From contig OX621166.1 of assembly GCA_951640195.1 (NCBI GenBank), forward strand, positions 496,001 to 560,000: a DNA stretch of 64,000 nt, in the 5' to 3' direction. Position numbers and translations under genes: made by a program. Below the pieces are notes generated by a model. It ran no database searches and was not told the origin of the DNA. It saw only the letters and a list, made by a program, of their open reading frames with translations. This DNA is from Porpolomopsis calyptriformis. Its lineage: Eukaryota; Basidiomycota; Agaricomycetes; Agaricales; Hygrophoraceae. Below are positions 32,280 through 43,306 of the stretch, in pieces (position 1 is the stretch's first letter; each line of letters begins with the position of its first letter).

Positions 32280-33280
32280 ATACCGAGTCAGCTGTGAAAC
32301 CTCGGTGTCGGCGGACCCCCCTGAAGGTGGATTAATGTATACAATTATCAGTAAAGTTATCTAAAGCTAAAGCAATCAATTATTCACAATATATATTTCT
32401 ATCTACTATATGCATATGTATAGGGTACTGAAGCAACTGCTACCCCTCAGCCGAGCCAGTCTTGGCATCAGCAGACCTCTCCGAAGGTGGATTAATGCAT
32501 ACCATTATCAGCAAAGTTATCTAAAGCCAAAGCAATCAATTATTGACAATATGTATTTCTATCTACTATATGTATATGTATAGGGTACCAAGGCAACTGC
32601 TACCCCTCAGCTGAGCTATTCTTGGTGTCAGTGGACCTCTCTAGTGGTGGATTAATGCATGTAATTATCAGCAAAGTTATCTAAAGCCAAAGCAATTAAT
32701 TATTCACAATATGTATTTCTATCTACTATATGCATATGTATAGGGTACCGAGGCAACTGCTACCCCTTGGCCAAGCTATTCTCAGCATCGGTGGACCTCT
32801 CTGAAGGTGGATGAATGCATGCAATTATCAGCAAAGTTGCCCAAGGCCAAAGCAATTAATTATTCACAATATGTATTTCTATCTACTATGTATAGGGTAC
32901 CGAGGCAACCGCTAGCCCTCAGCCAAGCCATTCTCAGCATCGGTGGACCTCTCTGAAGGTGGATTAATGCATGCAATTATCAGCAAAGTTACCCAAGGCC
33001 AAAGCAATCAATTATTCACAATATGTAATTCTATCTACTATATGCATATGTATAGGGTACTGAGGCAACTGCTACCCCTCAGCCGAGCTATTCTCAGCAT
33101 TGGTGGACCTCTCCGAAGGTGGATTAAAGTATACAATTATCAGCAAAGTTGTTTATAGCTGAAGCAATTAATTATTTGCAATATATATTTATATCTACTA
33201 TACACATATTTATAGGGTACCGATGCAACTGCTACCCCTCAGCCGAGCCATTCTCGGCATCAGTGGACATCTCTGAAGGT
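32280..33280 (-). repeat. Tandem 158-bp repeats, right arm (inverted)
   Basis: The same unit in reverse orientation (TGCATGCAATTATCAGCAAAG, then GCAACTGCTACCCC). The copy number matches the left arm, so the array existed before the arms separated or the arms are kept alike by conversion. Confidence 0.85.
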
Positions 33281-33659
33281 GTAGTATAGCATACTGATCT
33301 CGGCCAACCTGTATATATAGTAGAAACCACCTTCAGCCCATCAGTAGTTATCAGCAATGTATATCTTGGCTGAGCTATATACATATATATCCATTTCTCA
33401 GCCCCTCCATAGTCTTTGGTGAGTACTATCTTCAGCCCATTAGTGTATCTCCCTTATCACTCTTGGCTACCCTGTAGTGTACTGGCATACCTGCCTTTTA
33501 GTGGAGATGTATTTCACTACTATATATAAATTTTGGTGCTTCAGTGTACATCAGCTATATATGTATTTTCAGCTGAAGAGCAGTGGACTGAGAAACACCG
33601 CTATATAGCAAGTTCATTTCACTGTAGTTCACTGCTATCTTGGCTGAATGGGCTCCATT

Positions 33660-33949
33660 CCTCACTACCAAATCACGACAACGATCTGTGATTTTCCCTG
33701 CAATGATTGTATAAAAACCAATGCCTGGGTTTTACTAAAAGGCAGGCCATTATTTCATCATGTGTTCCTTGTAGTCACTAACCTATGTGAACTGGCACAT
33801 TCCCTATCCCAATGTATTCTAGGGAGCGGCGAGTGCCACACTGCAATAACCCATGATAGAGACTGGGTTATCATGTAAGTCATTTATCAACCTATAATCA
33901 GAACACTAACCACATCAACAATAGCTCTGAAGAAGCACCAATTGATTAG
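33660..33949 (+). pseudogene. Possible 3' exons of a gene cut off by the inverted repeat
   Basis: An open stretch up to 33874 is followed by a good intron (GTAAGTC at 33875, branch-like CACTAAC, CAATAG ending 33924) and a short exon SEEAPID ending at TAG 33947-33949. The joined frame reads THDRDWVIISEEAPID. No upstream part exists, because the palindrome begins directly to the left. I recognise no family. It may be a remnant or chance. Confidence 0.25.
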
Positions 33950-34155
33950 TGGGAGGTACCGTAGTCGTAGAATGGGCCACACAATATAGAACAACAGCCA
34001 TCAGCACCACTGTTACAGTCAATTCCCACTTGAACGTCACCCAAACAACAACTTCAACCCACCAAATAGATCCAACCTTCTTGAATGTAACAGGAAATGT
34101 TGATAGTCTCAGTTCCCTGCGCACCATAATTTTATATAGATTCAATTTGTGTTGT

Positions 34156-35702
34156 CTACTCATCATACTCATAAAACCCCTTGCCATTCTTCCTGCCATA
34201 CCATTGAGCATCCACCATGCGCTCCAGCAGAACGCTTGGACGGTACTTGGAGTCGCACGTGCCTTCGTAGAGTGTTCGTTGGATGGCGAGACATGTGTCC
34301 AGGCCAATGCTGTGTGTTCCATACTAGTGATCAGCCAGGTCTTATGTTGGCCCAAGTCAAGCAGGACGCACAAGTCAGCTGGATTAACAGTCGGAATCTC
34401 AGCTGAGAGGATCAGGTCCGCACAGGATTACAAACGAACCTAGCTGCAATGGTCCCATAGGATGGTTCATGCCTAGCTTGAACGTCGTGTCGATGTCCTC
34501 GCGTGTTGCGGTGCCCTTTGTTAATTTATTTCGGAGGAGATTGTGGATTGCGAAACATGCAGGTTGGGATGAGTGACAGAAAACAAGAGGACTGGCGGCA
34601 AACCTTTTCGAGGCACATAATAGCCTATATCGCATTGTGTTAGTGTGATGAGTAATATGAACAAAATCTTAATAAAGGATGGTAACGAAGAGAGAAAAGA
34701 GAATATGAACCTCGTTAATGAATGGTATGAGGAGCGCGTTAGAAACGAATCCAGGGACATCTTTCGATGTCGTTACCTCTAATCCGGAAGAGAAAATTAA
34801 GTGCCCCCTGGAGAAATTTCGAGAATGGGAAGAAGCATGCCTTTCCCACAAGCTACTGCAAACGCTCTCGCACGGCCCAGCGTTTCTTGGGACGTTTGTA
34901 GCGCTGAGATTAATTCAACCAATTTCTGTGGGGGATTAATATGAAACGGTCAATGACTGCTACAAATAAATGCTGGTACCATGACAGGAACGGGATTAAA
35001 GAAGTGAAGGCCTAAACATTTTGACACCATTTGACACCATCAGTTCGCAATCATGGATTCAAAGAAGGGAAGAAACTTCTGACCGACTACCCGACTGGCA
35101 CTCTTCTTCCCCTCCTCGCTCGCTGCGGTCTCCCCCTGTGGGATAGTAGCAGCGGCGATTTTCGTGATACTGATAGACGACGTGTTTGTCGCGAGAATGG
35201 TGCTTGGGCGGAGTTCGGTTGCAAAGGATGCGAATATGGATTGCTTGAGAGGCAGGGATTCCGATACCGCCTATTGCCGGGAAAAGCCAAACGTTCCAGC
35301 ACCAGAAAGAAAATATCGTGTTTGAACGACAGTGCGCAGAGGAATAAACGGACAACGGACCTCCACAACCATATCGACATCCCTCAAGCCCTTCAAGCCG
35401 GTTTCCGGAGGGACGACCTGCACTCGGTCCCTTGCCTCTTTCGCCTCGATCGCTTGAATTCTTCCTTTGCTCACATCCTTCGCCAACAGCTTGTCCATGA
35501 GCGCCAGTCCTTTAGTGATCTGATCGCCGGAACGGTCATGGATCAAGACTGGCACTTTGGCCCGCAAGGCAGCGACAAACGCGATGCCTGTGCCTACCCC
35601 AAACAAAAGTAAGGCGAGATACAAGACCTTGAAGAGAACACTTACCCATTTGGCCCGTACCGAGGACGCCCAATGTTTTGATACCGTGTGCGAGGGCCAT
35701 AA
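34156..35702 (-). CDS. 3-hydroxyacyl-CoA (3-hydroxybutyryl-CoA) dehydrogenase
   Basis: NAD-dependent oxidation of 3-hydroxyacyl-CoA to 3-ketoacyl-CoA, a beta-oxidation/butanoate step, usually in mitochondria or peroxisomes. Start ATG 35702 reads [19 protein letters not shown], with the NAD fold GxGxxG. Further exons give [22 protein letters not shown], the family hallmark [15 protein letters not shown], then [29 protein letters not shown] and [13 protein letters not shown]. It ends [10 protein letters not shown] at TAG 34156-34158. There are about eight short introns; one (34840 down to 34779) has a GC donor. Length is about 310 residues, normal for the family. No peroxisomal SKL is present. 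The start shares a promoter gap of about 150 bp with the divergent Ras gene. Confidence 0.9.
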
Positions 35703-35851
35703 GTACTGAAAAAGCTTGGTGCTGTATCTGAATATTGGATTGATTAATCAGTGCAAATCACGCGGATTCGAATTCAGCCGAGGTCACGTGTGTATCTAAG
35801 AAGGAGGCAGGAATGATTGATCTGGCGTTCTCTTCTTGATTCCAAGCAGCA

Positions 35852-36835
35852 ATGTCAAAGGTGAGATTTTCTGGTTGAGCCCGCAGTAAGCGAATCTCTG
35901 ACGCGTCGAAAAGGCTGATCTTTTGAGAGTCTATAAGCTGCAAGTTCTCGGTGACGGAGGTAAATCCTGCCAAGAATCCATCCTCTAGCAACGGTTGACT
36001 CATTCTCGCTTCTACTCTATCAGCGGTAGGCAAGTCTGCGTTGACTGTCCAGTTCGTCAAAAACGCATGGTTAGACGATTACGATCCTACCATTGAAGGT
36101 GAGGGATCTTCATTCGAATTCCGGATATTTGAATGAACGCCGGCTTAGAGTGGTACCGGAAGCAATGCGTTGTTGACAACGAGGTTGCTCTGATCGATAT
36201 AATCGACACTGCTGGCCAGGATGAGTACAGGCAAGTAGTATTCTTCTGCAATCTCCTTTCCCATCCTTTCTGATCAAATTTTCATACTAATTTGAATCCA
36301 GAGCTATGCGGGATCAATACATACGTGAAGGCGAAGGCTTCCTGTTGGTTTATGCCATCACACAACGAGACTCATTCCAAGAAATGACCTCTCTCTATAA
36401 CAATATCCTGCGGGTCAAAGACCGAGACAATGTTCCAGCCGTCTTAATTGGGAACAAGTGCGACTTGGAGTTTGAAAGACAAGTCTCTATGAGCGGTGCG
36501 GCGTGTTTTTCTTCTTACGCCTTCGGCGCTCACTCCTTCTAATGATCTTGGACAGAGGGCCGCGAGCGGGCCAAAGCGTTCGGGTGCGAGTTTTTGGAGA
36601 CCTCTGCAAAGTATCGTGTCAACGTCGATCAAGCGTTCTGCGATCTCGTCCGTGCAGTGAGGAGATACAACCAGGTCAGTGAACCGTGTTAATTACCGCA
36701 TACAGAATAAAATAACGATACCGCATACGTTAGGATTACGGACGCTCTAATTTCAGAGGCGAAAATGATGATATCGTCCACCCAAACGCACGAGACTGCA
36801 CCCCGGGTTGCTTCTCCCGTTGTGTTGTGGTTTGA
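35852..36835 (+). CDS. Ras-like small GTPase, copy 1
   Basis: A membrane-anchored GTP switch. The exons join as MSK (ATG 35852), then LQVLGDGAVGKS (P-loop), [15 protein letters not shown] (switch I), DTAGQDEYR (G3), [10 protein letters not shown] (G4) and LETSAKYR (G5), and end [12 protein letters not shown] at TGA 36833-36835. The end is a CaaX box with an upstream Cys that could be palmitoylated. Residue 13 (H-Ras numbering) is Ala. The first intron acceptor differs from copy 2: AG has become TG, and the next usable AG (CTATAAG) removes three residues but keeps the frame. There are about five introns. The upstream neighbour is divergent and the downstream neighbour convergent. Core motifs are all present, so it is probably active. 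Confidence 0.85.
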
Positions 36836-37031
36836 TCGACACATCGAGTGTTTATTTTTCCCGTTATCTTAGAGTAATGTATATCGGAAAGTCATCTCAG
36901 TGCATAGAAATGGATCTGTATATCTTTAGAGTAACCGAAACAGTACTAATGTCATATAAGGGTCAATTCGCTCTTGGTGCTTTGAATGAAGGTAGGTTCA
37001 CACTCTCCCGGTAGCTTTTGCCCCCAGAAAG

Positions 37032-38959
37032 TCAAGGACTCAGCCTCTCTGAGTCCCTAGGGAACAGAGACGCGCGACGAATATCATCCAACTTCAAGAA
37101 TAACATCAGAACCCGTTCCAATCCTTTCCGTCGCATGGGTGAGTCACGATCACAAATCATAATAAATAGAATAGCTGACTTACCGATCCCGCAACCGCCG
37201 TGAGGTGGACATCCGAGTTTGAAAGTGTTGATATATCCTTGGACGGAGGATGGATCTACACATTCTCGCTTCATCTGCTCGACCAGAAGCGAAGAATTGT
37301 GAATTCGTTGGGACCCTGACAGTATCTCCTCCCCGCGCATGAAAAAGTCATAGGCGTTTGATAACATCTAGTAAATCTGAAAAAGAAACTAGTAAGCCAT
37401 GAAATTGTATAACGTACAGGGTCGTTCGGATCAGGCATTGTGAAGAAAGGCCGCATTTTGAGTGGGAACTTGTCCATAATGAAAAAGTCGGTATCATATT
37501 TCTGCTTTATTATCGCGCCGAGCCGTTTCTCGTTGGCAGTGCTGATCGAGGGTATTTCAGTGAAACTCGAGAAATTAAATATAGCTCAGCTTACTTGAAG
37601 TCATCGAGCTCTGACGGTTCTACGCCATCTGCAACTAACAAGTCCACTCCTTCCTTGAACGTTATCCTTACAGTGCCTTCTGGGCCTTCCCGCCATTTAA
37701 ATTCTTCCGCTGGGAATTGTCGGCCAACAATTTCAATTTCATTATGATATTTGTCCCTTAGCCCTCGAAATAAGGCCTTGAGCGTCTCATCCACCAAGTC
37801 GACAACTTCATGATAGTGTTCTTCGATCGTCATTTCCAGATCAAGACAAATAAACTCGGTTAAGTGGCGGTGTGTGAGTGAGTCCTCTGCACGAAAGACT
37901 GGGCCAATTTCGAAAACTCGCTCGAAATCAGCAGCGATGCACATTTGCTTTGCAAACTGAGGACTGGGTGCGAGATACGCTTCCCCTGACAGGGCCGATT
38001 ATGGACTTTATTAGCTTAGCAGGACAAGGTAAGACAAACCTTTGAAATAACCGACTTTAAACAGAGTTGACCCGGAGTTGTCATATTCGCCCTGTAATTT
38101 GGGGCTATGGATTTCGGTAAATCCCTGAAGGCGCAGATGGCAAGCTAAAAGATCTGTCACTGCTGATTGCAATGCGAAGATTGCCTGGTTTGTGGCGGTC
38201 TAAGGGTGAGATGTGGGTGATTTCGCGCCGCGGAAATAGAGAAAACCATACTCGAAGATCAAGCACTCGGTTATCAAGACGATGATTGAGATGAACCCGA
38301 TTATCCTGAATGCTGCCTTTCTCATACCTGGCCTCAGCGCGAGACGCATCCGTTAGATCGAATGGCAAAATCACTTCCGGTGACGAGATAAGATAAACCT
38401 GAAAATTCGACGAGATGAATAAATGATATTAAATGATTATAAATTTTCACTTTTTCTCCTCTTATCTCCACATCTATGACAGTCATCGTATCGAGTTCTC
38501 TATCTCTCAGGCATACAACCCCTTCGATGAGGACGATGCTCTCAGCAGGAATTTCGGCGATCCAATTGATCATTTGCAGCGAGCCCCCCTGTTTTCCAAG
38601 AGGGAAGTAAACGTGAATAGATCGTGTGCGTTGTCGCACATCAAGGAATGCCCCTTGCTCGTTAACGCGGCTTGATGTCAAGCGTGCGCGGAAGAGAATA
38701 GTCTGGCCAATATGAAAACGTGTGAGATTAACGAGCAATTGCCGTTCACCACCTAAGGCGATGAGCGCATGAAAGATAGGCAAGAATGGGAAGTCATACC
38801 TGATGGCTTTGGGGATTGATTCAGCGGCTGATTGCCATACGATCCCCTAGCATGATCCTAGATGATAACGATTGGATGTGATCGGGGCCAATCGGTGTGC
38901 ATATTGCAACGTACCTTCGCGGGGTCAAGTTGACCTGTTTCAATTGTAGTTCCCTCCAT
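37032..38959 (-). CDS. Cytosolic aspartyl-tRNA synthetase (class IIb)
   Basis: Charges tRNA-Asp with aspartate in the cytosol. Start ATG 38959 ([15 protein letters not shown]). The N-terminal OB-fold anticodon domain runs through [20 protein letters not shown] and [14 protein letters not shown]. The catalytic domain has [21 protein letters not shown], motif 2 ([16 protein letters not shown]) and motif 3 ([14 protein letters not shown]), and ends [12 protein letters not shown] at 37032. About eight introns. The loop before motif 3 reads HGGCGIG where HGGGGIG is usual, a small departure. The basic N-terminal extension of some eukaryotic enzymes is short here. It lies between the Ras gene and membrane protein copy 1, and is the piece absent from the second copy of that duplication. 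Confidence 0.9.
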
Positions 38960-39603
38960 CTTCCTCGTAGCCTTCTCTACCTCGTTCGGGTTTTTTGTGA
39001 AGTGTGCGTCCGAGGGTTCGTTGAGTAGCATGAAAGCTTATATAAGCTAACCTAATTTCCAGCGGTGAGTTTAACCTCGTCAGCGGTGATCGTCAAGCGA
39101 AATGTCATTGTTGACACGAACCAGTGACAAAGGTTCGGCATAGGCGATCGCATCCGAAATGATAGGAAATATGCGGCATCCGCCAGATGGGAGTAGACTT
39201 CATTCAGGTTTCATACCGGAGTTTTCACCATCCTGCCCCGTTAAAACTACAACGCCGTCAGATACGTCACCGCATCGACATAATTCCGATTCCTTTCCCC
39301 GATAGGTTGTCAGGTAGATGAGCCATTCCAAAGGGGAAGTATATAGGCAAGCGCGTGGGTGTTCCAATTAGTTATATGGCAATCGTGGTCCCAATCTTGT
39401 AAACCCGGTTGATGCCTTTGGTAAACTAGGACAAACAACTTTATTGGTTATACAGCTTCTAATCGAAATACAGGGCATCAAATGCACAAGGGAGAGACTT
39501 TGACAACTTAGGAAGCTTTGCATGTGAGAAACTCATCAGAGATCAGTGTCTCGGAGTGCTGATGGCATACAATTAGCTTTTTACTATTGGGTATACTACC
39601 TGC
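38960..39603. other. Intergenic, no gene seen
   Basis: It holds the AspRS promoter (a TATA-like CTTATATAAGC near 39036) and the 3' flank of membrane protein copy 1. Only short frames are present. Confidence 0.5.
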
Positions 39604-40532
39604 TCACCAAGATGGCAAGGTCTGAATAACCAAAACTAGATATACGACCCCGATTGCGAGCACGATTGTCACCGCGATACCTGGGATGTAATCGCCAATA
39701 GCAAGAGCTTGTACAACCAGACTCCTGGGTGAAGCTATGCTCGTTCCACGCATATTCCAAAGGAAAAGTGGGAGGACACAAGTGAGCGAGAGCCCTGACC
39801 TGCATGAGTAAGACGAATAGTTATGTCAATACTGCCTTCCGAAAACTCACCAAGCAGCCCATATTGCCGGTAGTGCAAGAAGAACCCAGACATTCCACCA
39901 CACAGACTCCACGGAATTCGCGTTGCTCAACCTCTATGAATGTCGATCAGTACGGCTAGCGTAGCTGTATAGAATGGATGGATACTAGCGGTAATCCATT
40001 CACTTGTCCGACGGTTAGTGCTTGTTCTTGTCTCAATGTTCTCACCACAGGCCTCGTCATCTTCGCTGACATTTGCAATCCTCAGCGAAGAAAAATGGAT
40101 GACAAGGATCCAGCTGTATAAGATGCTGAAAGAAGCAAATGCCATAGACAAGAATCCCGCGGTGCGGGTAAGTGTTTCTGCCATTGCACTTGAGAGCTGA
40201 AATATACCCAGGAGGGTGCTGTTGAAAACGTGTAAATTGCAGGAGATGGATCATAAGAATATGATTATTCACGACAACAAAAATATGGATGCCGCATTCA
40301 AGATCTTCCACTCGACAATAAGGGAGGTGATTAAATCTTGAAATGAGTGAGGGGAGTGTGTCGATAGGTCTGTTGTGTGGAACCGGGCGGTGTAGAGAAG
40401 GGGGAGACGGAAGAGGAGAAGCAAACAAAAACTTTGGTAAAGTTTCGAGGTGAGTGTTGCGAACTGAGAAAGACGGAGGATTAAGGTGCCAACCCGTTCT
40501 TTGGGCTCAACTGAGGAGGTGAGATTTGACAT
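39604..40532 (-). CDS. Multi-pass membrane protein, copy 1 of a duplicated pair
   Basis: Spliced gene from ATG 40532 (MSNLTSSVEPKERVG) to TGA 39604 (IQTLPSW). Hydrophobic segments: CLLLLFRLPLLY, a second spanning the exon junction after EWKILNAAS, FLSMAFASFSILYSWILVIHF, WWNVWVLLALPAIWAAW, LTCVLPLFLWNM and AVTIVLAIGVVYLVLVI, about six spans in all. An acidic loop lies after the third. One intron near 39930-39995 could not be placed in phase with certainty. The family is unknown to me. A close paralogue is at 46678-47664. It diverges from IDI1 with 370 bp between starts. Confidence 0.65.
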
Positions 40533-40899
40533 GATATGTCTCTTCGATGGAACGGATGTTCTGAAATGCTTATATAGATTGAAGCCCGGGAGGAAGGTTC
40601 CGCCAGGTATAGTTTATTGGCTCCTTACAGTCATGAGCATCTGGCAATTGGACCCACTGAAAGTCAACAATTAATCAGTGAATCAACCAAGCGCGTGCAT
40701 TCTCGACATCTCCATGCTTTCTGCTGTGGACCGCATGGACCAACGAACATCAGTTGCCAAGCCTCCGGCTTTCATAGCGGAAAACCACCCTGATTTGCGT
40801 TCTTTCCGACGATCATCGTCGTCGTCGCCACAATCCAGCTTATATAATACACATAACCCTAAATTAACTCAGCGACGCTAAGCTTGCTGACAACGACCA

Positions 40900-41811
40900 T
40901 GACAGGGACCTCTCCTGCTGTCGAGGCAGCGAGGATGGCACTGGCGACCGCAGACTTGTCTGAGTATGACGAAGAGCAATCAAGGTTAATGGAGGAGCGA
41001 TGCATCTTGGTTGACGAGCAAGACAACGCGATCGGGGCTATGGACAAGAAGACATGTGCATGCGAATTCATCATACGCGTCGATGCTTACCCTCAACATT
41101 ATCCCATCCAGGCCATCTGATGGAGAACATAAATAAGGGTCTGCTGCACCGTGCATTCTCCGCATTTGTGTTTCGACCCTCCGATGGGAGGCTGTTGCTT
41201 CAACAGCGGGCATCAGCGAAAATCACCTTCCCTGATATGTGGACGAATACCTGCTGTTCGCACCCACTGGATGATTTTGAAGCCGAGAAGGTGGAATCAG
41301 AACAGCTCGGTGTCAGAGTCGCCGCCTCAAGAAAACTGGAACATGAGCTCGGAATCCCTCGGAGCCAAACCCCAGTGGATCAGTTCCAGTACTTGACGAG
41401 AATACACTACCTGGCGCCGTCGACTCCTGTGTGGGGGGAGCACGAAGGTATATCCAGCTTCCCATCCGTATGTGATTCTCACCGTTCCGTCACTCAGTCG
41501 ACTACATCCTATTCCTCACCGCGGATGTCACGGTGACACCAAACTTGAATGAAATTCGCGATTATAAATACGTGGACAAGAGAGAATTGCAAGCCATGTT
41601 CGAGGATTCAGGTAGCTCTGTTTCTGGCATACGGGGTCAGACTAACGTATTCACAGGCAATTCGTTCACTCCATGGTTCAAACTGATCGCACGCGATTTT
41701 CTCTTCGGTTGGTGGGATGAACTAGTTCAACGTCGCGATGCCGACGGTAAGGTGGTAGCGAAAAGTCTGGATGGGTTGGTGGATAGCACGAATGTTATCA
41801 AAATGACATGA
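40900..41811 (+). CDS. idi1: Isopentenyl-diphosphate delta-isomerase (type I, Nudix fold)
   Basis: Interconverts IPP and DMAPP for sterols and prenyl groups, in the cytosol or peroxisome. Start ATG 40900 ([12 protein letters not shown]). Exons join as [57 protein letters not shown] (catalytic Cys), LEHELGI, WGEHEVDYILFL (catalytic Glu) and [15 protein letters not shown], ending NVIKMT at 41809-41811. There are three introns, all GT..AG and in phase. Length is about 255 residues, normal for eukaryotes. It is needed for prenylation in general, including CaaX proteins such as the two Ras-like proteins nearby, but that vicinity may be chance. Confidence 0.95.
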
Positions 41812-41869
41812 ATTTGATTTGATTTTGAGATGCGTACGTGAGTGTGGTGGCTGCACAACCGGACCAACC

Positions 41870-43202
41870 ATGAATCTTTACCAGGATCGCATCTACGACT
41901 GGCTCGCCGTAGACGACGTAGAAGCTGCCGCAAAGATTGAGGAGCAAGGTTGTTTTTCACGACACTCTCGTCGACTGATTAACTGTATCCATGCACTTCC
42001 ACCAGGGTATCCTCCAGACGAAGCCGCCAGTCTCGACACTCTCCGGTAGGCCAAGTACCATTTCCATCTCTTCAGGCCATGCATACCATACTCTAAGCCA
42101 GATATCGCCAATCTCAAGCCAACGATCTTTTCCTGGGCGTCTACCTTCCTCTCGACGCCGGATCGCGCGAACTCATAGGCTTCGTTTGCTCAACGCTCTC
42201 CCCCTCTCACTCGCTCACGCACGAGTCCATGTCCACTCATGTCCCATCCGCCTCGTCTGTTTGTATCCACTCCGTATGCATTTCACCCCCCTACCAGAGA
42301 AAGGGCATCGGCTCGGACCTCCTCCGAGAGTACGTCTCCCGCTTGCAGGAACAGTGCAGCGCAGGTTCCGCGTCCTACGAACGCATCCTGCTACTCTCTC
42401 ACAAACAGTTGAGGCCCTTTTACGAGAAAGCCGGGTTCGAATATATCGGGCAGAGCGGTGTTGTCCATGGGTCCCATCCCTGGCTCGAGATGCGCATCAC
42501 TTTGGGATCCATCCTTTCACTTTCCGGCAAGCTCGATGAGGCGGGAATGTCTGCTCCAGTCCCCTCGGGAACGCAGTCGCTACCTCCGGGGTTGTTTGAA
42601 CAACTCCAGCGTCCACCAAATACCAACTACATCCCACGAGCGCTCTCCTCATTCCCCGGTGGCCTCCAGGACGTGCTCGCCTCAGGTCCCACTTCTCAAC
42701 AAGCAGTACCAACCAACCAATTCGACCTCGTTTGTCCCCGAAAGGAATGCGGCAGTATCATTCTCAAGCGCGACGTCGCTCAATATATCGAGCGAGCAAG
42801 TGTCCAGGTCAAACACTCATTCTTTCGATTTCAAAAATGATCCCATCGCCTGACTGATTTTCTTTTTCACGTTGACTAGATGGAACCCCCAGAATGTGCC
42901 CCCCACCCGCTACTCCCAGCGCTTCCGGTTCCTCCCGAAACAACAGCGTGGTGGCTCGTTGGGCCTTCCCCAATGGCATTTGAAAATATCGGATTCTCAA
43001 GGCCCGTCCCATCACAGGCCTCTGGAGGTAAGTGTAATCCGACCCACTTTATTATTATTAACGGTTCCTGCCTCCTCGTACAGCTGCCGGAAAACCACTG
43101 AAACTCCTCAGTTGTGCTGAATGTGACCTGGGACCGTTGGGTTGGTGCGAGGGAAATTCGGAATTCTGGTTAGCCTGCGAGAGGGTGGGTTATCGTGTGT
43201 AA
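41870..43202 (+). CDS. GNAT N-acetyltransferase fused to an Mss4/DSS4 domain
   Basis: Start ATG 41870 (MNLYQDRIYDWL). The N-terminal half is a GNAT acetyltransferase: GYPPDEAASLDTLRYRQSQ, LFLGVYLPL, an acetyl-CoA motif CISPPYQRKGIGSDLLREY and FYEKAGFEYIG, nearest to arylalkylamine acetyltransferases. The same exon continues without a break into an Mss4-like zinc fold: DLVCPRKECGSIILK, then WWLVGPSPMAFENIGFSRP and LLSCAECDLGPLGWCE, ending ERVGYRV at TAA 43200-43202. Mss4/DSS4 proteins bind exocytic Rab GTPases and stabilise their empty form. Both Cys pairs and the CoA loop are present, so both halves look functional. Four introns; the second acceptor is at CCAG/ATATCGCC. Confidence 0.9.
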
Positions 43203-43306
43203 ATAAGATGTTTGCGACACTATCTCGTATATGAACCAAATGGAGAGAGATTTCGGGAATTCTTCACCAAGAAAACGTTACGATACATGCACTTGAAAAA
43301 TTCCTT

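Larger units (their letters stand above)
30050..33650. repeat. Near-palindrome of about 3.6 kb: two long inverted arms with tandem repeats
   Basis: The left arm (about 30050-31950) and right arm (about 31970-33650) are inverted copies. Anchor pairs: CAATGCCAAATTT at 31784 against AAATTTGGCATTG near 32125, and AGTTCACTGCTATC near 33629 against GATAGTGGTGAACT near 30070. The arms meet at about 31960 with almost no unique spacer. Each arm holds about 6.5 units of a 158-bp repeat, and the left arm also has a 66-bp repeat. No transposase or convincing gene lies inside. It may be a foldback-type non-autonomous DNA element or a chromosomal inverted duplication. The E2 insertion site is only about 10-15 bp outside the left end. 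Boundaries are good to about 20 bp. Confidence 0.85.

Noticed and set aside
30623..33280. CRISPR-like or satellite array
   Set aside because: Units of 158 bp are contiguous with no spacers, and the genome is eukaryotic; it is an ordinary tandem repeat inside an inverted repeat.
33949..34443. Plus-strand frame of 164 codons
   Set aside because: It overlaps the 3' exons of the dehydrogenase, whose splice pattern and family motifs are convincing.
35758..36060. Minus-strand frame of 100 codons between the dehydrogenase and Ras-like gene 1
   Set aside because: It has no ATG start and overlaps the first exons of the Ras-like gene on the other strand.
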